Of a DNA stretch of 64,000 bases, positions 7,660 to 15,403 are shown piece after piece. Position numbers and translations under genes: made by a program. The stretch's first letter is position 1, and every line of letters starts with the position of its first letter. Location: positions 1-64,000 of the forward strand of contig NZ_JAHESC010000014.1 in the NCBI RefSeq assembly GCF_018598185.1, written 5' to 3'. The DNA comes from Dawidia soli. GTDB taxonomy: Bacteria; Bacteroidota; Bacteroidia; Cytophagales; Cyclobacteriaceae. The notes beneath the pieces are model-generated. The model made no database searches and was not told the origin of the DNA. It worked only from the letters and a program-made list of their open reading frames with translations.

Positions 7660-8783
7660 TTCCAGCGACTCTTAAATTTACCAGCGACTATCGCGGCTTC
7701 TACGCGCTGTTGCGCAAGCGGGCGGACCTTTACTTCTCATCCAATAACATCGCGCGGGATGCAGATGGGGCGATGATCGCCAAAACCGTATTTTATACAG
7801 GGGGTGCACTGGGCCTATATTTACTCATCCTGTTCGGCGGATTCAGCCCGCTTGTCCTGCTGGCCATGGCGATCGTTCTGGGAATGTTCTCAGCGTTTAT
7901 AGGGTTCAACGTTTGCCATGATGCCTTGCACGGTTCCTACTCACGCCATGCTGCCGTAAACACGGCGCTCGGTGGAATTTTCCACCTGATCGGTGCCAAC
8001 ACCTATAACTGGAAGATCTCGCACAACCTGGTGCACCACATGTATACTAATATCCATGACCATGACGACGACCTGGTGGTAGCGCCCGGACTTGTCAGCG
8101 TTTGTCCGCAAGACACGCCTTCGGGTATACAACGGTATCAGCACTTCTACGCATTTCTGCTCTACGGCTTTGCCAGTTTATCCTGGATCTTCGTAAAAGA
8201 CTATCAAAAATTTTTCCAGGACCGCATCGGGAGCTACGACACCCGAAAACATCCGCGCATAGAATACTACAAATTGTTCTTTTTCAAAGCGCTATACTAC
8301 GGCCTGGTTATAGTATTGCCCCTGATCGTACTCGATCAGATCACCTGGTGGCAGTTTATCATCGGTTTCTTCGCGATGCAAATGGCAAAAGGGTTTGTCC
8401 TGGGCCTGGTGTTCCAGCTGGCGCATATTGTAGAAGACCTCGAATTTCCCGAAGCCCATATTTCCGGCTGTATGGAAGATGCCTGGGCCGTACATCAACT
8501 TCGCACAACGGCCAACTTCGGCCGGAAAAGCTTCCTGACAACCTTCCTCTGTGGTGGATTGAATATGCAGGTAGAGCATCACTTGTTTCCCAAAGTATGC
8601 CACACGCACTACCGCGCATTGTCAGACATCGTACAGCAGACAGCCGCGGAATTTGGTGTTCCCTACTATGAGAATAAGTCCTTTGCAACGGCATTGGCCT
8701 CGCACTATCGCCTGCTCCGCCGTTTCGGGAGAGATGCGCTGCGCGCGCAAAAAGCGAAGCTGAAACAGGTCGCGGTGGCCTGA
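7656..8783 (+). CDS. Membrane fatty acid desaturase
   Basis: 375 residues with the three histidine clusters of membrane di-iron desaturases: HDALHG (about residue 89), HNLVHH (about 125) and QVEHH near the C-terminus (about 306), with hydrophobic pairs between them. It introduces a cis double bond into acyl-CoA or lipid-bound acyl chains using oxygen. The opening segment TLKFTSDYRGFYALLRKR is typical for Bacteroidota acyl-CoA desaturases, and no ATG lies before it. I therefore accept the TTG at 7656; the next ATG is 40 codons in and would remove conserved sequence. No cytochrome b5 domain is fused. Confidence 0.88.
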   Translation: MIPATLKFTSDYRGFYALLRKRADLYFSSNNIARDADGAMIAKTVFYTGGALGLYLLILFGGFSPLVLLAMAIVLGMFSAFIGFNVCHDALHGSYSRHAAVNTALGGIFHLIGANTYNWKISHNLVHHMYTNIHDHDDDLVVAPGLVSVCPQDTPSGIQRYQHFYAFLLYGFASLSWIFVKDYQKFFQDRIGSYDTRKHPRIEYYKLFFFKALYYGLVIVLPLIVLDQITWWQFIIGFFAMQMAKGFVLGLVFQLAHIVEDLEFPEAHISGCMEDAWAVHQLRTTANFGRKSFLTTFLCGGLNMQVEHHLFPKVCHTHYRALSDIVQQTAAEFGVPYYENKSFATALASHYRLLRRFGRDALRAQKAKLKQVAVA

Positions 8784-8852
8784 CCCGGTGCTGGGCACCT
8801 GCCCGCGACTGGAACTTTTGATGCATATTGCAGTGGCAAAGAAGTCCAAATA

Positions 8853-9233
8853 ATGAAGAAAAGCATTATCAGCCTCATCGTCCTGGTGGTCACCGTCGTT
8901 TCTTTTGTGATCGATGTGGCTGCTGCAGCCGTCAGTGGCAACATGGCCAATGGCCTTATTCTGTTTTTATGCGTCGTAGAGTTGTTTACCTGCTGGATAG
9001 CCTACCAGGTCGTACAGGGCAAGGGTTGGGCGATCGTCGCGCTGCTGGTGTACTACGGCCTGCGCTCATTCAACATCTATGGGGAGAGCTTCCGCTTTTA
9101 TTCCAAAACGGGACTTAATATCGAAGTACGCCTGGGCGGTACCGTCGCGATCAACGTCATCACCTTTTTATGTTTTGTGCTGCTCATCCGGGAGCTGGCC
9201 AAGATCAACCTCGCACCTCCCAAGCGGCTTTAA
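8853..9233 (+). CDS. Small integral membrane protein, unknown function
   Basis: 126 residues with four hydrophobic stretches (ISLIVLVVTVVSFVIDVAAA, GLILFLCVVELFTCWIAYQV, GWAIVALLVYYGLRS and VAINVITFLCFVLLIREL). No conserved catalytic motif is visible and I do not recognise the family. It lies 69 bp after the desaturase on the same strand and may share its transcript. A role in membrane homeostasis would be a guess based only on that neighbour. Confidence 0.65.
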   Translation: MKKSIISLIVLVVTVVSFVIDVAAAAVSGNMANGLILFLCVVELFTCWIAYQVVQGKGWAIVALLVYYGLRSFNIYGESFRFYSKTGLNIEVRLGGTVAINVITFLCFVLLIRELAKINLAPPKRL

Positions 9234-9238
9234 CCCGG

Positions 9239-10051
9239 TCACTTCGCCAGGTTGCGTAGTTCCACCTTGCGGAAATCGATCGGCTGCCCTTCGCTTTGCA
9301 GCGCAATAAACCCTTCCTTTAGCGGCGTACCCGGCTTCCACACCGTCGAGTCGTAGCCATGCACCACACCGCCTCCAATAGTGGGATGTGTATACTGCAG
9401 CACGGTGTCGCCTTCGATAATGTGTGTGATCAGCGAATCACCCAGCACGATCAACTCGGCACGCACCCAGGCATCGCGGTCGTAGGTCTTCGACGTCGAA
9501 TTCAGGCAGTGTCCGTCGTATAACGTTCCGTTGTAAACAATGTCTGTGCCGGGCGAGCACATATTACCGGTTGGCCGCGGCTGGCCATCGCCGAGGCCGG
9601 CCAGGAACTGCATCTCGACGGAAATGGGCCAGTCTTGTTCTTTTAACATGGTGTGGGGGTCCAGCGCATGATACATCACACCGCTATTTAACACGGTATA
9701 GTCGGGGGCGCCCCGTTGCAGCTCGCCGGTAAAGCGATATTCTACCACCAGGTGGAAGTGCGAGAAAGGCTGCTTGTAGTACAGGTGCGCAAACTGATCC
9801 TGGAAGTCGCCATACTGGTCGTAACGAACTTTGATCATACCGTCCTCCACGCGAAAGGTATTGCCAAAATTTACGTCGACGTCGTGGTGGTGGATCTTGA
9901 CGATCCAGTCGTTCAGGTCTTTGCCGTTAAACAAAGATATCCACTCCCCCTCCTCCGTAGCCGGTGTGGAAGGTTTACAGGTGGCAAATAACAGGCTCAG
10001 GGCCATCAGCGGCAGGGAGCGTTTCAGCAGGGGTATAAAAAAACGTGTCAT
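9239..10051 (-). CDS. DUF1080 (3-keto-disaccharide hydrolase-type) lipoprotein
   Basis: With the ATG at 10051 the protein has 270 residues. It starts with a lipoprotein signal (SLLFATCKPS, Cys about 23), so it is probably anchored to a membrane. The segment GEWISLFNGKDLNDWIVKI opens the concanavalin-like DUF1080 domain. Conserved points include the GDFQDQFAHLYYKQPFSHFHL region and the end FIALQSEGQPIDFRKVELRNL. Characterised relatives cleave 3-keto-glycosides, but many remain unassigned. The start codon is inside a strong inverted repeat (10034-10104) that follows the upstream permease gene. Confidence 0.85.
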   Translation of the reverse strand: MTRFFIPLLKRSLPLMALSLLFATCKPSTPATEEGEWISLFNGKDLNDWIVKIHHHDVDVNFGNTFRVEDGMIKVRYDQYGDFQDQFAHLYYKQPFSHFHLVVEYRFTGELQRGAPDYTVLNSGVMYHALDPHTMLKEQDWPISVEMQFLAGLGDGQPRPTGNMCSPGTDIVYNGTLYDGHCLNSTSKTYDRDAWVRAELIVLGDSLITHIIEGDTVLQYTHPTIGGGVVHGYDSTVWKPGTPLKEGFIALQSEGQPIDFRKVELRNLAK

Positions 10052-10104
10052 ATCTGTACAGGCAAGATAAGCATCTTGTGACAGATATGACACGCTTTTT
10101 TATA
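10034..10104. terminator. 24-bp inverted repeat between permease gene and DUF1080 gene
   Basis: The arms 10034-10057 and 10081-10104 match at 23 of 24 positions around a 23-nt loop. Each arm contains an A/T-run flank (TATAAAAAA) and the core CGTGTCATATCTGT. On the minus strand it follows the FtsX permease stop and ends in T-rich sequence, like an intrinsic terminator. It also contains the DUF1080 start codon in its distal arm, which is unusual. Confidence 0.7.
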
Positions 10105-10114
10105 GGGACGGCAC

Positions 10115-12769
10115 TTACTCCGCCCGCAGCTTGTCCACCGGTCTTGCCAGCGCGGCGCGGATAGACTGGTAGCTGATCGTCAGCACGGCAATGGACACCG
10201 CCAGGACACCCGCCCACAAAAAGACATCCCAGGTAATTTCGATACGATAGGCAAAGTCCTCCAACCACTTCTGCATGGCAAACCAGGCGATGGGAACGGC
10301 GATCACGAGCGCGATCAATACCAGCTTTAAGAAATTAACCGTCAGCAAACGGAATATAGTCTTCATGGAGGCACCCAACACCAGGCGAATGCTGATCTCC
10401 TTGCCTCGTTGCTCGATCATGAAGGCCGACAGGGCAAACAGTCCGAGGCACGCCACCACAATGGCCAGGCAGGCAAACGTGACGAAGATTCGGCCCATGC
10501 GCTGCACGTCGGCATACATCCGGGCATACTGGTCATCCAGGAACGTGTACCGCACCGGTTGATGCGGAGCGAACTTCTTCCAGACGTTCTCGATGCCCGT
10601 CAGGGCGCTCTTCATATCCGTAGCGTTTACCTTTACCGAGAGAATGTTCCGTCCCGGGCTGATCACCATGGCCAAAGGCTCAATCTTACCGCGCATGGAC
10701 TCGTAGTGGAAGTCTTCCACCACACCGATAACTTCCCACCCGCGGTAATTCTCAATGCGTTTGCCAACGGCCTCTTTTAACCCCAGCTCGCGCGCCATGG
10801 CCTGGTTAATGATAACAGCGCCCGAGTCGGTAGGCATCTTCGCAGAAAAGTCGCGGCCTTCTACGATCTTCATGCCGAGCGTGCGGATGTAGTCGTGATC
10901 GACTTCCCAGAACTGACCGCTCACATCTTTGTTTACATTTCGCTTACCTTCCAGAAAGAAACCATTGCCATTGCGTTTTGTACCCCGCACGGGCAGGAAG
11001 TCTGCCAACGTGGCACTTTTTACGTACGACAGCTGCTGCAGCTCTTCTTTAAACGTTTGCCGCTGACGATCCAGCGTGTTGACACCCTGTATCAATACCA
11101 CCTGGTCCTTGTCGAATCCCAGGTCTTTATTGAGGATATAGTCCATCTGCCGGTAAATGATCACCGTAGCGGCGATCAAGACGATCGAAGTAGCGAACTG
11201 AAAGATCACCAGCGTGCTACGCATCGAGCCGCTCTTGCTGCCCCGGGCCAGATTTCCTTTCAATACGCTGATGGGTTTGAAAGACGAAAGATAGAATGAC
11301 GGGTAAAGCCCCGACAATATACCCACTACGAAAATCGCCCCGATCAATATAGGGTATACTTGCCAGACCGTCCACGGGAATACAAGCGACTTGGACGCCA
11401 GTTGATTAAAATACGGTATCAATAGCCACGCCAGTACCATACCCAGTGCAAACGAGATGAGGCTGAAGAGCAACGACTCGGTCAGGAACTGGTATACAAT
11501 GTTGCTGCGATGCGAGCCCACGGTCTTTCGCAAGCCAACCTCTTTTGCCCGGTTCGCCGACTTGGCGGTAGACAGGTTGATAAAATTGATACAGGCGATC
11601 AGCAGTATAAACCCGGCAATCGCGCCGAACAACCATACAAAGCGTATATCGCTATGACTGAGCCCATCCTGAATACCGGCGCTGTAGAGATGAATGTCGG
11701 AGACCGGTTGCACATCCATCTTGAAATTTCTCGCCATCTCCTCGGCGTTGACGCGGCCGAGCTGTTTCAACATCGGCAGCAGGTATTTATCGGTTATCAG
11801 GCCCAGCTTCTTTTGAAACGCGCGCGGGTCCGTACCCGGCCGTAGCAATACATAGGTGGGATAGTTCGTAGCCGACCATGTGTTTTGCTCGCCCGGCCAG
11901 AACTCCCTTCCCTGCATCGTCATCGCAAAGTTGAATTGAAGATGCGACGTAGCCGGCAGGTCCGCTATCACACCCCCCACTGTGAAAGGATTGTCGCGGT
12001 CGTTGTTCATGACCAATTGTTTGCCGACGGGGTTCTCGTTCGGAAAATATTTATCGGCCTTGCTTTTGGTGATGACGATGGTGCCGGGCTTGTCCAGCAA
12101 ATGGGCGGGGTGACCATATACTACCGGCAGCTTCAGAATATCCAGCAGCTCCTGGTCCATATAGATAAAACCTTCTTCGTACGTGTTATCGGTCTCATCC
12201 ACCCGGCGCAGCTGGTTGTTGCCCGCGCCGAACAACTCGCTCGACAGGTAACGTCCGGCCTTTTCTACTTCCGGAAAGTCTTCTTTCAATGCGCGGGCAA
12301 ACGGCGCCTGAAACCAAACGGCTTTGAGGATCTCGCCATTGTCATTGAATATCTGGTACACGCGATAGATCCGGTCTTTCTCCGGGTAGTGCGTGTCGTA
12401 ACGCAGCTCGTCCCGGATAAACAAGGTGATCAACATACACGCGGCAATGCCCAGGGCGAAGCCGCCGATCTTGATCGACGAATACATTTTGTTCTTGGAG
12501 AGGTTTCTCCATCCCACGGTAAAGTAACTTTGTAGCATGGCGTAATGGGTTAAGGGTCGGGGTGATGACTTGCGCAGGGCAAAGGGCCGTATATAGTGAA
12601 CGACCTGGTACCAATAATGAAGCCGGGCACGCCAGGGCGGTTTGCGGCTCAGTGTGCGGTGGAAATCTTCTTCCAGGTCGCCCATCACATCCTCGGCCAG
12701 ATCCTCGCGCAGAAAACGCTGTAACAGGCGTTGGGCCAGCGGTGGCGGTATCATATCAGTTGGTTTCAA
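10115..12769 (-). CDS. FtsX-type ABC transporter permease with N-terminal prefix domain
   Basis: About 880 residues. The first 70 residues (PPPLAQRLLQRFLREDLAEDVMGDLEEDFH) are the small helical prefix domain found on some Bacteroidota permeases. Two MacB/FtsX units follow, each with a first helix, a large periplasmic MacB_PCD region and three C-terminal helices. Repeated signatures are AKSANRAKEVGLRKTVGS and QRGKEISIRLVLGAS. The partner ATPase is not encoded here. Such permeases act in mechanotransmission or export rather than solute import. The TTG at 12769 overlaps the PadR stop codon as TTGA; the first ATG is at 12754. Either start is possible, and both imply coupling to the PadR gene. Confidence 0.9.
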   Translation of the reverse strand: MKPTDMIPPPLAQRLLQRFLREDLAEDVMGDLEEDFHRTLSRKPPWRARLHYWYQVVHYIRPFALRKSSPRPLTHYAMLQSYFTVGWRNLSKNKMYSSIKIGGFALGIAACMLITLFIRDELRYDTHYPEKDRIYRVYQIFNDNGEILKAVWFQAPFARALKEDFPEVEKAGRYLSSELFGAGNNQLRRVDETDNTYEEGFIYMDQELLDILKLPVVYGHPAHLLDKPGTIVITKSKADKYFPNENPVGKQLVMNNDRDNPFTVGGVIADLPATSHLQFNFAMTMQGREFWPGEQNTWSATNYPTYVLLRPGTDPRAFQKKLGLITDKYLLPMLKQLGRVNAEEMARNFKMDVQPVSDIHLYSAGIQDGLSHSDIRFVWLFGAIAGFILLIACINFINLSTAKSANRAKEVGLRKTVGSHRSNIVYQFLTESLLFSLISFALGMVLAWLLIPYFNQLASKSLVFPWTVWQVYPILIGAIFVVGILSGLYPSFYLSSFKPISVLKGNLARGSKSGSMRSTLVIFQFATSIVLIAATVIIYRQMDYILNKDLGFDKDQVVLIQGVNTLDRQRQTFKEELQQLSYVKSATLADFLPVRGTKRNGNGFFLEGKRNVNKDVSGQFWEVDHDYIRTLGMKIVEGRDFSAKMPTDSGAVIINQAMARELGLKEAVGKRIENYRGWEVIGVVEDFHYESMRGKIEPLAMVISPGRNILSVKVNATDMKSALTGIENVWKKFAPHQPVRYTFLDDQYARMYADVQRMGRIFVTFACLAIVVACLGLFALSAFMIEQRGKEISIRLVLGASMKTIFRLLTVNFLKLVLIALVIAVPIAWFAMQKWLEDFAYRIEITWDVFLWAGVLAVSIAVLTISYQSIRAALARPVDKLRAE

Positions 12770-13113
12770 AGGGCACCGAGGTAATTCAGTTTGTCAGCAA
12801 ACGCAGGATATTGACTCCACAGCGACATGCGAAAATCGCGCGACTCTTTCAGCACGCGCTTGCCCAGGGCCGTAATGGTAAAGATGCGTTTGCGCCGGCC
12901 GCCACGCTCCGCCGTGGCGTTGCCCATCTCGGATTTTAAAAAGCCTTTTGCCTCCATTCTATCCAGCGTAGAGTGCGTGGCCCCGATGGAAGTCGCGCGC
13001 CCCGACTGGGTCTCATACTCTTCTGCGATCTTAAAGGCATACGCTTCTTCGCCGAGGATCCCCACCAACAGCAGAATGACCTCTTCGAATTCACCTAAAC
13101 GTGTCTCTTTCAT
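12766..13113 (-). CDS. PadR-family transcriptional regulator
   Basis: 115 residues. The N-terminal winged helix has the PadR pattern (GEFEEVILLLVGILGEEAYAFKIAEEY, then a wing ending KRIFTITALGKRVLKES). The segment GRATSIGATHSTLDRMEAKGFL is the recognition region. PadR proteins are usually repressors. This one is the first gene of an operon with the FtsX permease and its stop overlaps that gene's start, which fits local regulation of the transporter. An inverted repeat at 13118-13173, directly upstream of its start, is a good candidate for autorepression. Confidence 0.92.
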   Translation of the reverse strand: MKETRLGEFEEVILLLVGILGEEAYAFKIAEEYETQSGRATSIGATHSTLDRMEAKGFLKSEMGNATAERGGRRKRIFTITALGKRVLKESRDFRMSLWSQYPAFADKLNYLGAL

Positions 13114-13117
13114 TTGT

Positions 13118-13173
13118 TACTAAATTGTAGAGTAAATAACGGGGAATTGGCTGATATGTTCTACAATTTAGTA
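13118..13173. promoter_or_regulatory. Inverted repeat upstream of padR (candidate operator)
   Basis: TACTAAATTGTAGA at 13118-13131 and its exact reverse complement TCTACAATTTAGTA at 13160-13173 are separated by 28 bp. They lie 5 bp before the PadR start codon, in the only space available for its promoter. Autoregulation by the PadR dimer is the natural inference. Confidence 0.6.
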
Positions 13174-13292
13174 TCAAATAATTTAAAACAGGTGCTGCAA
13201 CAGCTAAAAAGGCTTTTTTCCATACCCAAAAGGGTTATTGCCTGACGGCCCTGGCCGTTGTTTCTTTGAACTCTATAACCCCTCTATCCCGT

Positions 13293-13904
13293 ATGAAACA
13301 GATCGTTCTTTGTGTGCTGACGGGCACTTTACTGGCCCTGGTGAGCAGCTGCGGCAGCGACGATGACGACAATGCGCCGGCTGACGGCCTGTCGAAAGAC
13401 ATCACCAACCTCGTGCCCGCCGGGCTCCTGACCGAAATGAAGTCGCTGGGCATGCCCGTTCACGAGGGCACAACACCCCCCGATCTCACCGGCACGTTCC
13501 GTGCATCGCTCCTGGAATTGAAGGCTTCCAATATTGAAAACGACCCGTACCAGCCGGGCCACATCTTTGAAGATTACGTCGTAACATTCTTTGACCAGGA
13601 CAATGAGAAACTCACCATTAAAAAGAATTACCAGAACGGTCCCGAAAGCGGCGAAGGCATCGGCAGCTTTATATCTGGTACGGGCAACAAGTTTTCGGTG
13701 TTTGCCGAGATCCATGCAACCTCCGGTGGCGACGAAGCACGGCTGATCCTCGTTACGTCGGGCACCATGACCGACACCGGCATCCAGGACCTATACTATT
13801 CGCTCTTCATGCTCGACAACGGCGATAACACCAGCGGGTATTGGATTGATGACGGGTCGGGTCGCATCTCTGCCGACGAAGACGGCTTTTCTGAAAAAGA
13901 GTAA
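13293..13904 (+). CDS. Predicted lipoprotein, unknown function
   Basis: Starting at the ATG at 13293 gives 203 residues. The signal peptide ends in a lipobox (LALVSSC), followed by GSDDDD. That acidic run after the lipid-modified Cys resembles the export signal that sends Bacteroidota lipoproteins to the cell surface. The mature part is beta-rich, acidic and has no recognised domain. A segment GTFRASLLELKASNIEND and a calcium-site-like DNGDNTSGYWIDDGSG occur near the end. It is monocistronic as far as I can see. Confidence 0.8.
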   Translation: MKQIVLCVLTGTLLALVSSCGSDDDDNAPADGLSKDITNLVPAGLLTEMKSLGMPVHEGTTPPDLTGTFRASLLELKASNIENDPYQPGHIFEDYVVTFFDQDNEKLTIKKNYQNGPESGEGIGSFISGTGNKFSVFAEIHATSGGDEARLILVTSGTMTDTGIQDLYYSLFMLDNGDNTSGYWIDDGSGRISADEDGFSEKE

Positions 13905-14010
13905 TACTTCCCTCGTAATACTTGAAAACTGCGGTACCGGTGCGATGGCGCCGGCACCACAGTGATCACTCCACAGCAAATATTGATGGTTTAGGTTTGG
14001 TAACGTTAGG

Positions 14011-15048
14011 TCAGTACAGATCGGGTGCTGCGTTCAGCATGGCGTGGTCGCGTTGATGCCAGTAGGGGTAAGCCGTCGGCATGGCGCTGGCTTCGTCCAG
14101 TCGTTTAACCTGGTCGGTCGTGAGGTTCCACCCCACGGCGGCCAGGTTTTGTTTTAACTGCTCCTCTGTACGGGCACCGATGATAATGTTACAGACCGTG
14201 GGACGCTGCAACAGCCAGTTCAACGATACCTGCGCGACGCTCTTGCCCGTCTCGGCCGCGACTTCATCCAGGGCGTCGAGCACCTTGTATAGTACTTCGT
14301 CGGGGGTGGCATGCGCCGGCACAGGGCTTCCCCCCTGGGCTACACGCGCTTCTTTCGGCACCGGCTGGTTGCGCCGGTACTTGCCGCTCAGCAAACCCGA
14401 CGCCAGCGGACTCCATACCAACGTACCCACTTTCTGATCGACACCCAGCGACATAAGCTCCCATTCCAGGTCGCGGGTCAGCAGCGAGTAGTACGCCTGG
14501 TGGCCTACATACCGCGCCCAGCCGTAGCGTTCAGAAACAGAGAGCGACTTCATAAGGTGCCACCCCGAAAAGTTAGAGCACGCGATATACCGCACTTTGC
14601 CGCTTTGCACCAACGTGTTAAGCGTGCTGAGGGTCTCTTCCACCGGCGTGTTGGCATCGAAACCATGCATGTGGTAAATGTCGATGCAGTCGGTGCCGAG
14701 CCGGCGCAAGCTGTCTTCGCACTGACGGATCAGGTGATGACGCGAAGAACCAAAGTCGTTCACGCCGTCGCCCATGGGGAACGTTGCTTTTGTCGAGACC
14801 AGCACCTTGTCGCGCCGCCCCTTGATGGCGGCTCCCAGGATTTCTTCCGACAAGCCCCGCGAATAGGTATTGGCCGTATCAAACAGGTTCACGCCGGCCT
14901 CCAGGCAAAGATCTACCATGCGTGTAGCCTCCGCCGCCTGTGTCGAGCCCCAGGCCTTAAAGAATTCATTGCCCCCACCAAAAGTGGCTGTACCAAAGCT
15001 CAGGACGGGAATGCGAAGTCCCGAGCCGCCAAGTTGTCTGTATTCCAT
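14011..15048 (-). CDS. Aldo/keto reductase
   Basis: From the ATG at 15048 the protein has 345 residues, normal for the family. It has the (beta/alpha)8 signature: MEYRQLGGSGLRIPVLSFG at the start and the catalytic tetrad Asp and Tyr in LFDTANTYSRG, Lys in VLVSTKAT and His in DIYHMHGFD. The NADPH-binding end IIIGARTEEQLKQNL is present. It is most like the YajO/potassium-channel-beta group of reductases with broad carbonyl substrates. The extra upstream codons are not needed and are not protein-like. Confidence 0.92.
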   Translation of the reverse strand: MEYRQLGGSGLRIPVLSFGTATFGGGNEFFKAWGSTQAAEATRMVDLCLEAGVNLFDTANTYSRGLSEEILGAAIKGRRDKVLVSTKATFPMGDGVNDFGSSRHHLIRQCEDSLRRLGTDCIDIYHMHGFDANTPVEETLSTLNTLVQSGKVRYIACSNFSGWHLMKSLSVSERYGWARYVGHQAYYSLLTRDLEWELMSLGVDQKVGTLVWSPLASGLLSGKYRRNQPVPKEARVAQGGSPVPAHATPDEVLYKVLDALDEVAAETGKSVAQVSLNWLLQRPTVCNIIIGARTEEQLKQNLAAVGWNLTTDQVKRLDEASAMPTAYPYWHQRDHAMLNAAPDLY

Positions 15049-15157
15049 AGTGGAAAATAGTTGTGGTTGAATATGCTTGTTTGCGTGGAAGTTCGCGAAA
15101 GTTTGGCAGAAGTCCACAGAGCGTATGTGAACGGTCGTTTTTTAGTAGCTTGCGCCT

Positions 15158-15388
15158 ATGAAAATGGTAAGCCGCGTCATAGGCAAAGGATACGTAAAGG
15201 TCACCTTCTACACCAACGAAGAATGGGAGGAACGTCTGGCCGTCGATAAAATGCTGGGAACGAACATCCTCGCAGAATCGAAAGTAGAAGACATCAAAGA
15301 CATTCGCGAAGGCATGCGCACATGGGACAACTACAGCCAGCGTTTCTATAGCGAAACCAGTCCGCATACCTTTATCCTGGAAGAATAA
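15158..15388 (+). CDS. Small conserved-looking protein, unknown function
   Basis: 76 residues, soluble, with a beta-like start (VIGKGYVKVTFYTNEEWEERL) and a helical middle. The ORF is intact, ends 15 bp before the GH9 stop (convergent) and starts 109 bp from the aldo/keto reductase start (divergent). I do not recognise a family, and no residues stand out as catalytic. Its reality is supported by codon use similar to the neighbours. Confidence 0.6.
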   Translation: MKMVSRVIGKGYVKVTFYTNEEWEERLAVDKMLGTNILAESKVEDIKDIREGMRTWDNYSQRFYSETSPHTFILEE

Positions 15389-15403
15389 CGCCGCGTAAAC
15401 GTC

